Positions 1-10,233 are shown, numbered from the stretch's first letter. The stretch: 64,000 nucleotides of DNA from Gammaproteobacteria bacterium (GCA_903970185.1 CAJCIC010000004.1:27069-91068), one strand, 5' to 3'. The notes: generated from the sequence alone by a model not told the origin. Made by a program: numbers and translations.

Positions 1-1353
1 CATCAGCGCGCCAAAATACAGCCAGACAAAGCGCACAAGCCCGCCAACGAGCGCGTCGGTCATGCCGCGGGCGAAGAACTCGTGGCGAACACCGGCAATC
101 CCCAAAGGCGTGGGCGGCGGTGCCCCTGTTTGCGTCCATTTGAGCACGATGCGCGCCGCCCAAAGCGCGCTCGCCAGGGCAATCACGCAGAGGGCGATGC
201 CGATGGCCCATTCGGCAGGCGTGCGCTCGGCTCTCACCATCTCCCTGATTTGCGCGGCAGCGCACGCACCGATGCCATCGCCCATGGCAAATGCGGCAAG
301 ACAGGTCATGACATTGCCGCGCTTGCCGACAATCAGGCCAAGCACCAGAACCAGGCCAAACAGTGCGCCCAAGGCGATGCCGAGCACAAAATGCGGATCT
401 TCGATGACCTCGCCCTGCTGCGCAAACTTCTCGTGCAGGTGCGCGTCATAGATTCCCCAATAGCCGCCGGCAGTGCCTTCGAGCAGTCGCTTCCAGGGCT
501 GGTCGAAGGCCTCGATGACGTTGTAGCGGACCTGGTTGGGGCCGGCCCAGTTGAGAAACTCGCGGATGAAGCGCGCCTGGTTGACAAGGCTTGGGCGCGC
601 GCCGGCACGCTCACGTCCGGCAGAGGGCCAGCCGGTCTCACCGATGAGGATGTCGCGGCCGGGAAATCGGGCCATCAGCTGCGCCCGGATCTGGGCGACG
701 TGGGCCACGGCGTCTTCGATCGGCACGGGGTGATCTTCCCAGTAAGGCAGGATGTGAATCGTGATGAACGAGACCACCGCTGCGATCTGCGGATACTTGA
801 GCCAGAACTCCCAGACGTCGGCATAGGTCACGGGCAGGTCGGTCGCGTTGCGCATCGCCGTGATCTGCGCTGCCAGTGCCTCAGGCGAGAGCTCGCCGCG
901 CAGCAGTACCTCGTTGCCGACCACAATCGCAGCCAGCGTGTCGTGCTGGCTTGCCGCGATCTGTCTGGCCAGGGTCATCTCGAGATCATTGGCGCGCCTG
1001 TCACGCGAGAGCCAGACGCCAAGGAGGACTTTCATGTGATGCCGTGCGGCGATCGCTGGCACCTGGTCAAGTCCCTGGCCCACCGAATAGGTCCTGACGC
1101 AGTTAAAGCGCTTCGACAGTGCCGTGAGATCGGTTTCGATGCGCTCGGCGCTAACGCGCGCTGCCGGATCAAACGGGCTCTCGCCCGCCAGCCGGTAAGG
1201 CGCATAGGAGACGCAGGCGATGCGCGCGACAGAAGAATTGGCAACGCTCGCGGGCCGGCCCAGCGCGATCCAGTAGCCATTGGCGCAAAGCGCCAACAGA
1301 TAGAGCACCGTCAACACGGCAATGGGGCGGCGCAGGAGGGAATTCGGATTCAT
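1..1353 (-). CDS. Glycoside hydrolase family 17 protein, membrane-linked (3' end outside window)
   Basis: Probably acts on beta-1,3-glucan. The frame is open from ATG 1353 to the window edge (451 codons seen, C-terminus missing). Residues about 9-31 form an N-terminal membrane segment or uncleaved signal. A TIM-barrel-like region carries both GH17 signatures: VVGNEVL with likely acid/base Glu148, and LIGETGWPS with likely nucleophile Glu239. From about residue 335 hydrophobic segments follow, so the protein is a hydrolase or transglycosylase domain attached to a polytopic membrane part. In proteobacteria such GH17 proteins accompany membrane glucan synthases of the NdvB/NdvC type. A glycosyltransferase could lie beyond the left edge, but that is inference. 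A flavoprotein gene diverges 112 bp away. Confidence 0.8.
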   Translation of the reverse strand, partial: MNPNSLLRRPIAVLTVLYLLALCANGYWIALGRPASVANSSVARIACVSYAPYRLAGESPFDPAARVSAERIETDLTALSKRFNCVRTYSVGQGLDQVPAIAARHHMKVLLGVWLSRDRRANDLEMTLARQIAASQHDTLAAIVVGNEVLLRGELSPEALAAQITAMRNATDLPVTYADVWEFWLKYPQIAAVVSFITIHILPYWEDHPVPIEDAVAHVAQIRAQLMARFPGRDILIGETGWPSAGRERAGARPSLVNQARFIREFLNWAGPNQVRYNVIEAFDQPWKRLLEGTAGGYWGIYDAHLHEKFAQQGEVIEDPHFVLGIALGALFGLVLVLGLIVGKRGNVMTCLAAFAMGDGIGACAAAQIREMVRAERTPAEWAIGIALCVIALASALWAARIVLKWTQTGAPPPTPLGIAGVRHEFFARGMTDALVGGLVRFVWLYFGALM

Positions 1354-1465
1354 CGGATCTGACAGGAGCCATCGGGGCAACTGCCGCCGCGCCAGAGATT
1401 CTACCTGCAGCCAAGGATCGCGCGAGAAGAGCAGCTCGCGCTCCGATCGCGGTTATGATCGGCCG

Positions 1466-2686
1466 ATGTCCGACTTTGACGTCAGTATCATCGGCGCCGG
1501 TCCAGCCGGATCGCTAAGCGCCCTGCTTTTATCGCGCATGGGCCTTAAGGTCGCACTGTTTGATCGCGCGCGTTTTCCGCGCGACAAGGTGTGTGGCGAC
1601 GGCATCACGCCGCGCGGTGCACGACTGCTCATGCAACTCGGCATCGTCGGTGACATCCACGCGCAGGCATTCGCCGCGCGCGGCGTGACCTTGCGCGGCA
1701 GCGACGAAAACAGTTTCTCGATTGCCTTTGGCCGCGACGACGCCGGCATTTCCGATCTGTTGATCCTGCCACGGCTCAAGCTCGATTACCTGCTGCTTGA
1801 GCACGCACTGGCGGCCGGCCCGCGTTATTTCGAAGCCACCAAGGTGGTCAAAGTGGATTGCGACAAGGACGGGCCATGTCGCGTGCTGCTTGACGATGAT
1901 CGCACCGTGACCAGCACCGTGGCGATCATCGCGACCGGGGCCGAATCGCAGCTGCTGCGAAAAAGCGGGCTGTTGGCGCAAAAGCCTGCCGTCGAGCACG
2001 CTGCCCGCGTCTATTTCGATGACGTCAAGGGGCTTGACGATCATGTCACCCTGTTTTTTGATGGCGTTGACATGCCCGGCTACGGATGGATTTTTCCGAC
2101 GTCGGCATCGAGCGCCAATATCGGTTGCGGCGTTTTCGCGCAACGGCATCGTCCACAGGCCGAGCGCCTCAGAACACTGATCGACTCGCATCCCCTGCTC
2201 AGGCGCCAGCTCGAGGGCGCGCGCCAGACGGCACCGATCAAGGCCTATCCGCTGCGCACCGACTTCCGTGTCGAGCACGCCGGTCGCGCGCGCATCCTTT
2301 GCGTTGGCGAAGCCGCGGGGCTTGTCAACCCGATCACCGGGGAAGGCATCGACTATGCCTTCGAGTCCGCGCAGTTCGCAGCCGAGGCCGTCTCGAGCTC
2401 GCTTGCACGCGACGGCGGTGACAGCGCACTTGCCCACTATCGCGAGCGCCTGCGACGACGCTTTGCGACGCGCTTTGCAATCTATCGATGGGTCCAGGCG
2501 AAATGCCTCTCGGGCGATCGCGCCGACGATTTCCTGGCCGCCGTGAAGGCATCGCCAGCGCTTAGGCAAACGGTCGTCGATGGCCTGTTCGGACGCGCCC
2601 GTCCGCGCGATTACCTGCGACCCAACGTCCTCCTTCCGGCACTCAAGCTGGCTTTTCTTGGCGCGCGTCGCAAGCGCCTTGGCTAG
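1466..2686 (+). CDS. FAD-dependent oxidoreductase, geranylgeranyl reductase family
   Basis: 406 aa. The N-terminus has a Rossmann dinucleotide motif (IIGAGPAGS, residues 8-16). The family motif CGDGITPRG follows at about 44-52. The second FAD motif, GEAAGLVNPITGEGIDYA, lies near residue 290. These three together define the geranylgeranyl-reductase-like flavoproteins, which hydrogenate isoprenoid double bonds or hydroxylate ring substrates; the substrate here cannot be told. I chose ATG 1466 because the Rossmann fold begins immediately; the frame stays open upstream to 1322 but into unrelated sequence. The stop overlaps the convergent maeB stop by 4 bp (CTAG). Confidence 0.85.
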   Translation: MSDFDVSIIGAGPAGSLSALLLSRMGLKVALFDRARFPRDKVCGDGITPRGARLLMQLGIVGDIHAQAFAARGVTLRGSDENSFSIAFGRDDAGISDLLILPRLKLDYLLLEHALAAGPRYFEATKVVKVDCDKDGPCRVLLDDDRTVTSTVAIIATGAESQLLRKSGLLAQKPAVEHAARVYFDDVKGLDDHVTLFFDGVDMPGYGWIFPTSASSANIGCGVFAQRHRPQAERLRTLIDSHPLLRRQLEGARQTAPIKAYPLRTDFRVEHAGRARILCVGEAAGLVNPITGEGIDYAFESAQFAAEAVSSSLARDGGDSALAHYRERLRRRFATRFAIYRWVQAKCLSGDRADDFLAAVKASPALRQTVVDGLFGRARPRDYLRPNVLLPALKLAFLGARRKRLG

Positions 2687-4968
2687 GCTTCGGGGGCGTT
2701 GGCGTCGACCACAGCAAGCGCTGTCATGTTGACGATGCGCCGCACCGTCGCTGACGGCGTCAGGATATGCACGGCGGCGGCACAGCCAAGCAGGATCGGC
2801 CCGATGGCGATGCCGTTTCCGGCAGCAGTTTTCAAGAGGTTGTAGGCAATGTTCGCGGCGTCGATGTTGGGCATGACAAGCAGATTGGCTTCGCCTTCCA
2901 GCGTGCCGCTAGTGATCGCTGCCTTGCGCAGCGCCTCGTCAAGGGCCGAGTCGCCATGCATCTCGCCATCGACTTCAAGCAGGGGCGCACGCTCGCGCAA
3001 AAGGGCGAGGGCATCTCGCATCTTCTGCGCCGAGGGCAGTTCTGACGAGCCGAAGTTCGAATGCGACAGGAGCGCCACCTTGGGCTGGATGCCGAGCTGG
3101 ACCATTTCCGCTGCAGCCATCATGGTAATTTCGGCGAGCTCCTCGGCGCTCGGGTCGGCATTGACGTGGGTGTCCACCAGAAACACCTGACGCCCGGGCA
3201 GGATCAGGCCGTTCATCGCCGCATAGACTTTCTTGCCTGGCGCATTGCCAATGACATGGTCGATGTAGAGCAGATGGCGGTTGGTCGTGCTGATCGTGCC
3301 ACAGAGCATGCCGTCGGCCTCGCCGCGCTTGACCATCATGGCACCGATCAGCGTCGAGCGGCGGCGCATCTCGAGCTTGGCAAACTGCGCGGTGACGCCG
3401 TGGCGCTCGCGCATCTTCCAGTAGCTTTGCCAGTAATCGCGATAGCGCTCGTCGTGATCGGCATTGACCACGATGAAGTCGACATTTTCACGCAGGCGCA
3501 AGCCGTAGCGCGTGATGCGATGCCTGATGACGTCGGGCCTGCCGATCAGGATCGGGCTTGCGATCTGCTCGTCGACGACCACCTGCACGGCGCGCAGGAT
3601 GCGTTCTTCTTCGCCCTCGGCGTAGACAATGCGCTTTTTTTCGGGCCCGATCTTGCGCGCCGAGGAGAACAGCGGCTTCATCAGCGTGCCGCTGTGGTAG
3701 ACGAACTGCTGCAACTGCTGGGTATAGGCCTCCATGTCGGCGATCGGTCGGCTGGCAACGCCCGAGTCCATCGCAGCTTTGGCCACCGCCGGCGCGATCT
3801 TGACGATCAGGCGCGGATCGAATGGCTTGGGAATCAGGTAAAGCGGGCCAAACGACAGGTCATGGATGCCGTAGGCTGTGGCGACGACGTCGCTTTGTTC
3901 CTGGCGCGCCAGCTCGGCGATGGCATTCACCGTGGCAATCTCCATGGCGCGCGTGATGGTCGTGGCGCCAACGTCAAGCGCCCCCCGAAAAATGAAGGGA
4001 AAGCAAAGGACGTTGTTGACCTGATTGGGATAATCGGTGCGGCCGGTGGCCATGATCGCGTCGGGCCTGACCTCCCGCACAAGCTCGGGCATGATTTCTG
4101 GCGTCGGATTGGCAAGCGCAAGGATGAGGGGGTTGGGTGCCATGCTCTTGACCATGTCCTGCTTGAGCACGCCGCCTGCAGAAAGACCCAGGAAAATGTC
4201 CGCGTTGCGTATCACTTCGGCGAGGCTGCGCTGGTCGGTCTCCTGGGCAAATCGGGCCTTGTCCGGATCCATCAGTTCCTTGCGCCCCTGGTAGACCACG
4301 CCCGCCAGGTCGGTGAGCCAGATGTTCTTGATCGGCAACCCCAGATCGACGAGAAGATCGACGCACGCAAGGGCGGCTGCGCCAGCACCGGAGACCACCA
4401 GCTTGACTGCGGTGATGTCCTTTTTGACCACCAGAAGGCCATTCTTGACGGCGGCGCCAACAATGATCGCCGTGCCGTGCTGATCATCGTGAAACACCGG
4501 GATTTTCATGCGCTCACGCAACTGGCGCTCGACGAAGAAGCACTCGGGAGCCTTGATGTCCTCGAGATTGATGCCGCCAAAAGTCGGCTCCAGCGCAGCA
4601 ATCACCTCGACCAGCTTGACCGGGTCGAGCTCGTTGATCTCGATATCGAAGACATCGATGCCGGCGAACTTCTTGAACAGCACCGCCTTGCCTTCCATCA
4701 CCGGCTTGGCGGCAAGGGGGCCGATTGCGCCTAGGCCGAGCACGGCAGTGCCGTTGGTGATGACGCCAACCAGGTTCGAGCGCGCGGTGTAGCGATGGGC
4801 ATTTTGCGGATCGGCGACGATCTCTTCGCATGCCGCAGCCACGCCTGGCGAATAGGCGAGGGCCAGATCGGACTGGTTGACGAGCTGCTTGGTTGCGGTA
4901 ACGGAGATTTTTCCGGGTTGCGGAAACTCGTGGTATTCGAGCGCCGCCTGGCGCAGCCGATCGGACAT
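2683..4968 (-). CDS. maeB: NADP-dependent malic enzyme, MaeB type
   Basis: 761 aa, the usual length of the large bacterial malic enzymes. It oxidatively decarboxylates malate to pyruvate with NADP in the cytoplasm, linking the TCA cycle to NADPH supply. The N-terminal malic domain (about 1-155) carries LAYSPGVA and [10 protein letters not shown]. The NAD(P)-binding domain (about 160-410) has [11 protein letters not shown]. The C-terminal 320 residues resemble phosphotransacetylase, which in this family is regulatory (acetyl-CoA sensing) rather than catalytic. It is transcribed alone, divergently from the aminotransferase gene across 169 bp. Confidence 0.95.
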   Translation of the reverse strand: MSDRLRQAALEYHEFPQPGKISVTATKQLVNQSDLALAYSPGVAAACEEIVADPQNAHRYTARSNLVGVITNGTAVLGLGAIGPLAAKPVMEGKAVLFKKFAGIDVFDIEINELDPVKLVEVIAALEPTFGGINLEDIKAPECFFVERQLRERMKIPVFHDDQHGTAIIVGAAVKNGLLVVKKDITAVKLVVSGAGAAALACVDLLVDLGLPIKNIWLTDLAGVVYQGRKELMDPDKARFAQETDQRSLAEVIRNADIFLGLSAGGVLKQDMVKSMAPNPLILALANPTPEIMPELVREVRPDAIMATGRTDYPNQVNNVLCFPFIFRGALDVGATTITRAMEIATVNAIAELARQEQSDVVATAYGIHDLSFGPLYLIPKPFDPRLIVKIAPAVAKAAMDSGVASRPIADMEAYTQQLQQFVYHSGTLMKPLFSSARKIGPEKKRIVYAEGEEERILRAVQVVVDEQIASPILIGRPDVIRHRITRYGLRLRENVDFIVVNADHDERYRDYWQSYWKMRERHGVTAQFAKLEMRRRSTLIGAMMVKRGEADGMLCGTISTTNRHLLYIDHVIGNAPGKKVYAAMNGLILPGRQVFLVDTHVNADPSAEELAEITMMAAAEMVQLGIQPKVALLSHSNFGSSELPSAQKMRDALALLRERAPLLEVDGEMHGDSALDEALRKAAITSGTLEGEANLLVMPNIDAANIAYNLLKTAAGNGIAIGPILLGCAAAVHILTPSATVRRIVNMTALAVVDANAPEA

Positions 4969-5137
4969 GATGGTGTCTTCCTCAACGCAGATCGTCTTGC
5001 GACCCGCTGTTATTCAGTGCCGTGCAACCCCCGCGCAAATTCTAGCAGCATGCGTTGCGCCGGCCCCAGGCCGCAAAGACGCCAAAAGCGGGTACCGAAA
5101 AGGTACACTCGACGCTCGCTCGCGAACTCCTTAGACC

Positions 5138-6343
5138 ATGCCCGCATCCCGACTTGTGCTTGCCGCACGCACTGAAAAAATCGCACCGTTTCAGACGATG
5201 GAAGTGATGAAGCGCGCAATCGAGCTCGAGGTCGAAGGACGTTCGATCATTCACATGAGCATCGGCGAGCCCGATTTTACCGCCCCACCCGCCGTGCTTG
5301 CAGCACTTGCGAGCGCGATGGAAAAGGGGCGCGCCCAGTACACGCCAGCCGTCGGCCTGGCGCGGCTAAGGCAGGCGATTTCGGATCATTACCGGACAAA
5401 ATTTGCAGCCGCGGTCGAGCCCGAGCGCATCATCGTTACGGCCGGGGCCTCGGGCGCGCTGCTCCTCACCATGGCGGCCCTGATCGAGACCGGCAATGAG
5501 CTGTTGCTGCCCGACCCGAGCTATCCCTGCAACCGCCACTTTGTCTCCGCCTTCGAGGGCTTCGCGCGCCTGGTTGCAGTCGGTCCTCTCGAGCGTTTCC
5601 AGTTGACCGAGGCGCTGGTTCGCGAGCACTGGAGCGATGTCACGCGAGGGGTGCTGATTACGACACCGTCAAATCCCACCGGCACGTCGATCGGCGAGAG
5701 CGAACTCGAACGCATCATCGCGTTTTGCCAGAGCCGAAATGGCACGGCCATCGTCGATGAAATCTACCAGGGCCTGACCTACGACCACGCGCCAACCACG
5801 GTCCTGCGCAATGCCGGTGCCAACGACCCGGTGGTGGTGATCAACAGCTTCTCGAAGTACTTCAACATGACCGGCTGGCGCCTGGGCTGGGCGGTGGTCC
5901 CGAAGAGCCTGGTTCCGGTCTTTGAGAGGCTGTCGCAAAACCTCTTCATCTGCGCCTCGGCGCTCGCCCAGCATGCCGCGCTCGCGTGCTTTGAGCCCGA
6001 AACGATCGCCATCTACGAGGCCAGGCGGGATGAATTCAGGAAACGGCGTGACTACATCGTGCCTGCGCTGCGCGCGCTCGGATTTTCCATTCCGCTCATG
6101 CCCGATGGCGCCTACTACGTCTACGCCGACTGCAGCGCGCTTGCCGCGGACAGTTTTGCATTCGCGCGCGACCTGCTCGAGAACGCCGGCGTCGCGGTGG
6201 CCGCGGGGCGCGACTTCGGGCGCGCCGAACCCGAACGCTGGATACGGCTTTCCTACGCCACGCCGATATCGAAGCTGGAAGAAGCCATCAGGCGCATCGG
6301 CCAGTATCTGGCCGAGCGCCGCGGCAGCGAAGCTGCGGCCTAG
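5138..6343 (+). CDS. Class I/II pyridoxal-phosphate aminotransferase
   Basis: 401 aa, fold type I aminotransferase of the AspC/AlaC-like group. Visible signatures are the IGEPDF substrate-arm motif near residue 43, TPSNPTG near 180, the PLP-binding lysine in NSFSKYF (Lys240), and the terminal arginine in RWIRLSYA. It should move an amino group between an amino acid and a 2-oxo acid, but donor specificity is not readable from the sequence. The gene is monocistronic and ends in a 4-bp convergent overlap with the transglycosylase gene. Confidence 0.88.
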   Translation: MPASRLVLAARTEKIAPFQTMEVMKRAIELEVEGRSIIHMSIGEPDFTAPPAVLAALASAMEKGRAQYTPAVGLARLRQAISDHYRTKFAAAVEPERIIVTAGASGALLLTMAALIETGNELLLPDPSYPCNRHFVSAFEGFARLVAVGPLERFQLTEALVREHWSDVTRGVLITTPSNPTGTSIGESELERIIAFCQSRNGTAIVDEIYQGLTYDHAPTTVLRNAGANDPVVVINSFSKYFNMTGWRLGWAVVPKSLVPVFERLSQNLFICASALAQHAALACFEPETIAIYEARRDEFRKRRDYIVPALRALGFSIPLMPDGAYYVYADCSALAADSFAFARDLLENAGVAVAAGRDFGRAEPERWIRLSYATPISKLEEAIRRIGQYLAERRGSEAAA

Positions 6344-7239
6344 AGTGCCGCGACGTGTTCGCTGCGCGCCTGCGAGGCCAGGTCCGGGCCTACCGCCTCG
6401 CTTTGCGACGCGATCGGGCCGTTGGCACTGACGCCCGCCGCAATCACGGCGGGCTTGGCCACGGCCGGCACGATCAGCGGGTTGCCGCCACGCGCCGCGA
6501 GCACGATACGATCTTTCTCCTGCAGCACGCGAAGCCCGTAGCCGCCATCGTCCTGGGTCATCGAGCCGACATAAAGGCGCAAGCCGTCGCGCACCGAGCC
6601 GCCGCGGTGGATGCAATCCTTCAGGATCAGGGCGCCAACGCGGATGTTAGCCACCGGATCAAGCGCCGCCTGCGGGCCGCCGTAGCCACCCAGCATGTCG
6701 CTGTGGATCTTTGACATCACCTGCATCAAGCCCTGGGCGCCAACCACGCTTTCGGCAAACGGATTGAATCCCGATTCGACGGCGATCACGGCCAAAAGCA
6801 GGGCCGGATCAACGCCCGCATCGCGCCCGGCGAGGTAGGCCGCACTGACCATGAGATCGGCGGCGTCGGCATTGACGTGATACTTGCGCGCGAGATAGCG
6901 CGTCACCAGAAGCTGTTCCTGCGCGCTTCCAAGCAGATCCTGGTTGTGCTCTGCCGCTACAGGCTTGCCCTGGGCAGGATCAGGCTCGGCGACGTAGCGA
7001 GCGCTCACATTGTCGATCGCCATGGCTTGGCTGAAAAAGCTCGTGGTGAAGCCCGAAGGCTCGCTGCCGGGGACATCGGCAACAGCGATCACCGGCTGCG
7101 CCTTGAGATTGCCCCGGGTGAAAAGGAATGCGCCCGCCACGAGCAACGTCAGGCCGATCAGGGCAAGACTGTTGCGCATGAACGATACGCCGTTCAAAAA
7201 CGCCATGCGCAGCGAACTGCGCAGCAATTGCTTAGTCAT
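6340..7239 (-). CDS. Lytic transglycosylase (SLT domain), signal-anchored
   Basis: 299 aa from ATG 7239, chosen because TAGGAG lies 6-8 bases upstream; the frame extends to 7290 without such a site. A hydrophobic segment at about residues 23-42 is a signal or anchor, placing the enzyme in the periplasm. The SLT (lysozyme-like) domain spans about 120-245. It has the catalytic glutamate in AVIAVESGFNP, the GAQGLMQVM motif, and the ANIRVGALIL helix. The enzyme cleaves peptidoglycan glycan strands to 1,6-anhydro-muropeptides. The last 50 residues are low-complexity, Ala/Val/Pro-rich. Confidence 0.88.
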   Translation of the reverse strand: MTKQLLRSSLRMAFLNGVSFMRNSLALIGLTLLVAGAFLFTRGNLKAQPVIAVADVPGSEPSGFTTSFFSQAMAIDNVSARYVAEPDPAQGKPVAAEHNQDLLGSAQEQLLVTRYLARKYHVNADAADLMVSAAYLAGRDAGVDPALLLAVIAVESGFNPFAESVVGAQGLMQVMSKIHSDMLGGYGGPQAALDPVANIRVGALILKDCIHRGGSVRDGLRLYVGSMTQDDGGYGLRVLQEKDRIVLAARGGNPLIVPAVAKPAVIAAGVSANGPIASQSEAVGPDLASQARSEHVAAL

Positions 7240-7681
7240 CGATGCTCCTATTACCGCGCGGCAACAAATATCCTGAAAAGACCGGACCATTCATCACTAC
7301 GAATAACTTGGATCGACCGTCGCAGCCCCGAGGTTGGGCCGTATGTCGGCGGTCGGTGGTACGCTCATCGTTCCAGCCGGACGATCCAGCCGCTGGCGTA
7401 CCATTGATTCAGGCAAAGAGCGAAAGCTCCGAAATCTCTAAGTAGATGGGCGCCCGAGTGCCCGTTGATTTACGACGGATTGGCTTGTCTGCTCTTCATG
7501 CTTTTGAAACACAATCCGCCAACAACCGCGGAGTCTAGGCAACAACCCCTAGTCGGTCAATCAGGAAAATGTTAAATCTGCCGCGACGCAAGCTCGACTG
7601 CGCCTTGACCCCAGGCAGAAGACGAAACCTCTTGCCCACCCCAAGGCGGTTCAAGCGCCCCTCACCGCACAAAAAAATATA
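7240..7681. other. Intergenic region, 442 bp, divergent control region of transglycosylase and ubiD
   Basis: No convincing gene. It holds the start-side sequences of both divergent genes. Near 7411-7463 is a compact, apparently structured stretch on the plus strand: GGCAAA, then a perfect GAGC-GAAA-GCTC tetraloop hairpin (7418-7429), then ATGGGCGCCCGAGTGCCCG. This vaguely recalls the cyclic-di-GMP-I (GEMM) riboswitch but lacks its central conserved block. A 37-codon ORF (7569-7682) abuts ubiD but has no convincing ribosome site. The last 120 bp are richer in A and T. Confidence 0.5.
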
Positions 7682-9190
7682 ATGAAATACAAAGACTTAC
7701 GCGATTTTATCGTGAATCTCGAAGCTATTGGAGAGCTCAAGCGGATACAAGTTCCGGTGTCGCCAAAACTCGAAATGACCGAGATTTGCGATCGCGTGCT
7801 CAAAGTTGCGGGTCCGGCGCTGCTCTTTGAGGCGCCCATCGGCGCGTCCATGCCGGTCCTTGGCAATCTCTTTGGAACCCCCAGGCGCGTGGCCCTGGGC
7901 ATGGGCCAGGACTCGGTTGCCGCGCTTCGCGGCGTGGGCGAAATGCTCGCTGCGCTGCGCGAGCCGGAGCCGCCGCGCGGCCTGAAGGATGCGGGCAAGC
8001 TCTTCGAGATGGTCCGCGCGGTGTGGGACATGGGACCCAAGCGGGTGACAGCGCCCGCCTGCCAGGAGATTGTCATCGAAGCCGGCGACGTCGACCTGGC
8101 AGCCCTGCCGGTGCAAACCTGCTGGCCTTTGGACGCCGGGCCGCTGATCACGTGGGGGCTGACCGTGACACGGGGTCCGCAAAATGTGCCCAGGGCGCGC
8201 ACGCGGCAGAATCTTGGCATCTACCGGCAACAGGTGATTGCACGCAACAAGGTGATCATGCGCTGGTTGCCGCATCGCGGCGGCGCCTTGGACTTCAGGG
8301 ATTTTGCAGCCGCCAATGGCGGTGAGCCGTTTCCGCTGGCCGTGGTCCTCGGAGCCGACCCGGCGACCATACTCGGCGCTGTGACACCGGTGCCAGACAG
8401 CCTGTCGGAATACCAGTTCGCGGGACTTTTGCGCGGCAGCCGCACGGAGCTCGCGGCTTGCCTTGGCTCGAGCCTTAACGTGCCCGCGCGTGCGGAAATC
8501 GTCCTTGAAGGCGAAATTCAGTGCGATGCGGCCAACCGTAACGGCATTGCCGGCTACGAGCACGCGCAAGAAGGCCCGTTTGGCGATCACACCGGCTACT
8601 ACAACGAAATCGAATGGTTTCCGGTCTTCACCGTGACGCGCATCACCATGCGCCGAAATCCCATCTATCACTCGACGTATACCGGCAAGCCGCCGGATGA
8701 ACCGGCGGTGCTTGGCGTGGCCTTGAACGAAGTCTTCGTGCCGCTGTTGCAACGCCAGTTTGCCGAAATCGTCGACTTCTACCTGCCGGCTGAAGGCTGC
8801 AGCTACCGCGTCGCGCTCGTCTCGATCAGGAAATCCTACCCGGGACACGCCAAGCGAGTGATGTTTGGCATCTGGAGCTTCCTGCGGCAGTTCATGTACA
8901 CCAAAATGATCATTGTCGTCGATGACGATATCGACATCCGCAACTGGAAGGACGTGGTCTGGGCGCTGAGCACGCGTGTTGACGCGAGTCGCGATACGAC
9001 CATTGTCGAGAACACGCCGATCGACTATCTGGACTTCGCCTCGCCGGCAGCGGGACTTGGCTCCAAGATGGGCATCGATGCCACCCACAAGTGGCCGGCG
9101 GAAACCACGCGCGAATGGGGCCGGGCGATCGCTAGCGATCCGGCAACAGTGCTTCGCGTCAACGCGATCTGGGCATCGCTTGGCCTTTAG
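7682..9190 (+). CDS. ubiD: 4-hydroxy-3-polyprenylbenzoate decarboxylase UbiD
   Basis: 502 aa, standard length for UbiD. It decarboxylates 3-octaprenyl-4-hydroxybenzoate in ubiquinone synthesis, using prenylated FMN made by UbiX (not in this window). Seen in the sequence: the family N-terminus [10 protein letters not shown], the prenyl-FMN/phosphate region with [10 protein letters not shown], and the acidic catalytic region [12 protein letters not shown] see no strong Shine-Dalgarno sequence before the ATG. The stop overlaps the stop of the next gene by 4 bp. Together with coq7 at 58 kb it shows that the organism makes ubiquinone. Confidence 0.95.
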   Translation: MKYKDLRDFIVNLEAIGELKRIQVPVSPKLEMTEICDRVLKVAGPALLFEAPIGASMPVLGNLFGTPRRVALGMGQDSVAALRGVGEMLAALREPEPPRGLKDAGKLFEMVRAVWDMGPKRVTAPACQEIVIEAGDVDLAALPVQTCWPLDAGPLITWGLTVTRGPQNVPRARTRQNLGIYRQQVIARNKVIMRWLPHRGGALDFRDFAAANGGEPFPLAVVLGADPATILGAVTPVPDSLSEYQFAGLLRGSRTELAACLGSSLNVPARAEIVLEGEIQCDAANRNGIAGYEHAQEGPFGDHTGYYNEIEWFPVFTVTRITMRRNPIYHSTYTGKPPDEPAVLGVALNEVFVPLLQRQFAEIVDFYLPAEGCSYRVALVSIRKSYPGHAKRVMFGIWSFLRQFMYTKMIIVVDDDIDIRNWKDVVWALSTRVDASRDTTIVENTPIDYLDFASPAAGLGSKMGIDATHKWPAETTREWGRAIASDPATVLRVNAIWASLGL

Positions 9191-9531
9191 TGGCGGCGAT
9201 ACTGTCGATAGTGCTCGCGCACGAAGGAGATCAGCGGCCAGAGGGCCAGGGTGACGCCCAGCCACTTGAGGAGTGTCGCCACGCGCGGACCGCGTCGTGC
9301 GGCAAGCGCGGCAAGCGTACTTGCCACCGGAAAGCGGCGCGCGATGCCAAGCAGCGCCGAGAGCACCGTGCCGGTGCGCCCGCCGGCGCGAAAGGCGTCG
9401 CCGATGATCGCTGGCAGGCGCATGCTCTGGCGCAGCGCGAGCACGCTCTGGCCAAGTTCAACGCGCTGCAAGGCCACGCGCGCCACCAGGATTTCGCGGC
9501 GCAGCTGGCGCGAGGAAGGACGGTCACTCAA
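9187..9531 (-). CDS. Small YqjK-like protein, third gene of a yqjDEK-type operon
   Basis: 114 aa from TTG 9531. An ATG at 9555 exists, but TTG lies just after GAGGAGGAAG and inside the stop of the upstream gene (TTGAGTGA), a typical coupled start. The protein is very basic at both ends and has one hydrophobic segment near residues 88-104 ([15 protein letters not shown]). Function is not established. The position behind yqjE- and yqjD-like genes matches the E. coli yqjD-yqjE-yqjK arrangement, where the proteins are membrane-associated and stationary-phase linked. Assignment rests on context more than sequence. Confidence 0.65.
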   Translation of the reverse strand: MSDRPSSRQLRREILVARVALQRVELGQSVLALRQSMRLPAIIGDAFRAGGRTGTVLSALLGIARRFPVASTLAALAARRGPRVATLLKWLGVTLALWPLISFVREHYRQYRRH

Positions 9532-9928
9532 GGACTTCCTCCTCGGTCGCCGCATGCTTCATCAACGCCGCGCGATCACGCGCCAGTTCAGCCAGCGTTG
9601 CCGCCAGGAACGGCGGCCGATGGGCCGCACTGTGGCGAAGCTTGAACCCGAAAGCCGCGGCGATTGCGCCATACACGAAGGCCAGAACGCCCATCGCCAC
9701 GAGCCGCGCACTGCCGTCAAATGCAAAGACCACGATGAGCGAAGCCACGAGCAGGGCGAGCGTGGCGAAGAGCACAAGCGCCGCGCCCATGGCCAGCATG
9801 GCGAGCAGGGCCACGATGCCGTCCTCGAGTTCCACGCCAGCCAGCTCTAAGCGTGTCTGCAGCAGCCCCAGCACTCCCGCAAGGAGGCTCGCGAGCGACG
9901 AGAAAAACGGCGCGCGGGGCGTGCTCAA
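9524..9928 (-). CDS. Phage-holin-like membrane protein, YqjE family
   Basis: 134 aa with two strong transmembrane segments (about 38-65 and 72-95), an amphipathic N-terminus, and an acidic tail EEEVLE. This layout fits the YqjE / putative Actinobacterial holin-X family. Despite the name it is not evidence of a phage; no phage genes are nearby. It is co-transcribed with the YqjD-like gene (gap of 2 bp) and the YqjK-like gene (overlap of 8 bp). Confidence 0.75.
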   Translation of the reverse strand: MSTPRAPFFSSLASLLAGVLGLLQTRLELAGVELEDGIVALLAMLAMGAALVLFATLALLVASLIVVFAFDGSARLVAMGVLAFVYGAIAAAFGFKLRHSAAHRPPFLAATLAELARDRAALMKHAATEEEVLE

Positions 9929-9930
9929 CT

Positions 9931-10233
9931 TTATCTGCGATTGACAAGCAGGCCAAGGAGAAATCCGACGCCAGCTGCAATGCCAACCGCGCGCCAGGGA
10001 CTGTCGTGGACGAAATCGTCGGTGTAGCGTGCTGCTGCCTTGCTGTTGGCCACGACCGATTCCTGCACATCGCCGATGCGCTCGGACGCCCGCTTGAGCG
10101 TCGATTGCGCCTTCTCGCGAAGCTCGGCTGCGCGCTCTCCGGTGGCACTTGCGGCCGCCTTGAGCAAGTCCTCGGCGTCGGCAAGCACCACCTTCAGGTC
10201 TCCGACAAGCTTGTCACGATTGACATTTTCCAT
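9931..10233 (-). CDS. DUF883 (ElaB/YqjD/YgaM) membrane-anchored protein
   Basis: 100 aa from ATG 10233, preceded by GGGGAG. The long amphipathic helix (residues 5-70, rich in Ala, Glu, Lys and Arg) leads to the signature DSPWRAVGIAAGVGFLLG and a terminal NRR. This is the family's C-terminal membrane anchor of the inner membrane. E. coli YqjD binds ribosomes through its N-terminal part in stationary phase; whether that holds here is unknown. First gene of the three-gene operon. Confidence 0.88.
   Translation of the reverse strand: MENVNRDKLVGDLKVVLADAEDLLKAAASATGERAAELREKAQSTLKRASERIGDVQESVVANSKAAARYTDDFVHDSPWRAVGIAAGVGFLLGLLVNRR

Noticed and set aside
82..1362. 426-codon plus-strand frame
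   Set aside because: It is antisense to the GH17 gene, whose two catalytic motifs are on the minus strand; the translation is Arg/Gly/Ala-rich without a recognisable fold.
3061..4734. 557-codon plus-strand frame
   Set aside because: Antisense to maeB; long open antisense frames are common in GC-rich genes. It shows no family motif.
7569..7682. 37-codon plus-strand frame ending on the ubiD start
   Set aside because: AGGA is only two bases from the start, and the product is a basic, low-complexity peptide. It might be a leader peptide, but support is too weak.
9524..9928. Holin-like gene as evidence of a prophage
   Set aside because: The protein belongs to the YqjE group and sits in a yqjDEK-type operon; no other phage genes are present.
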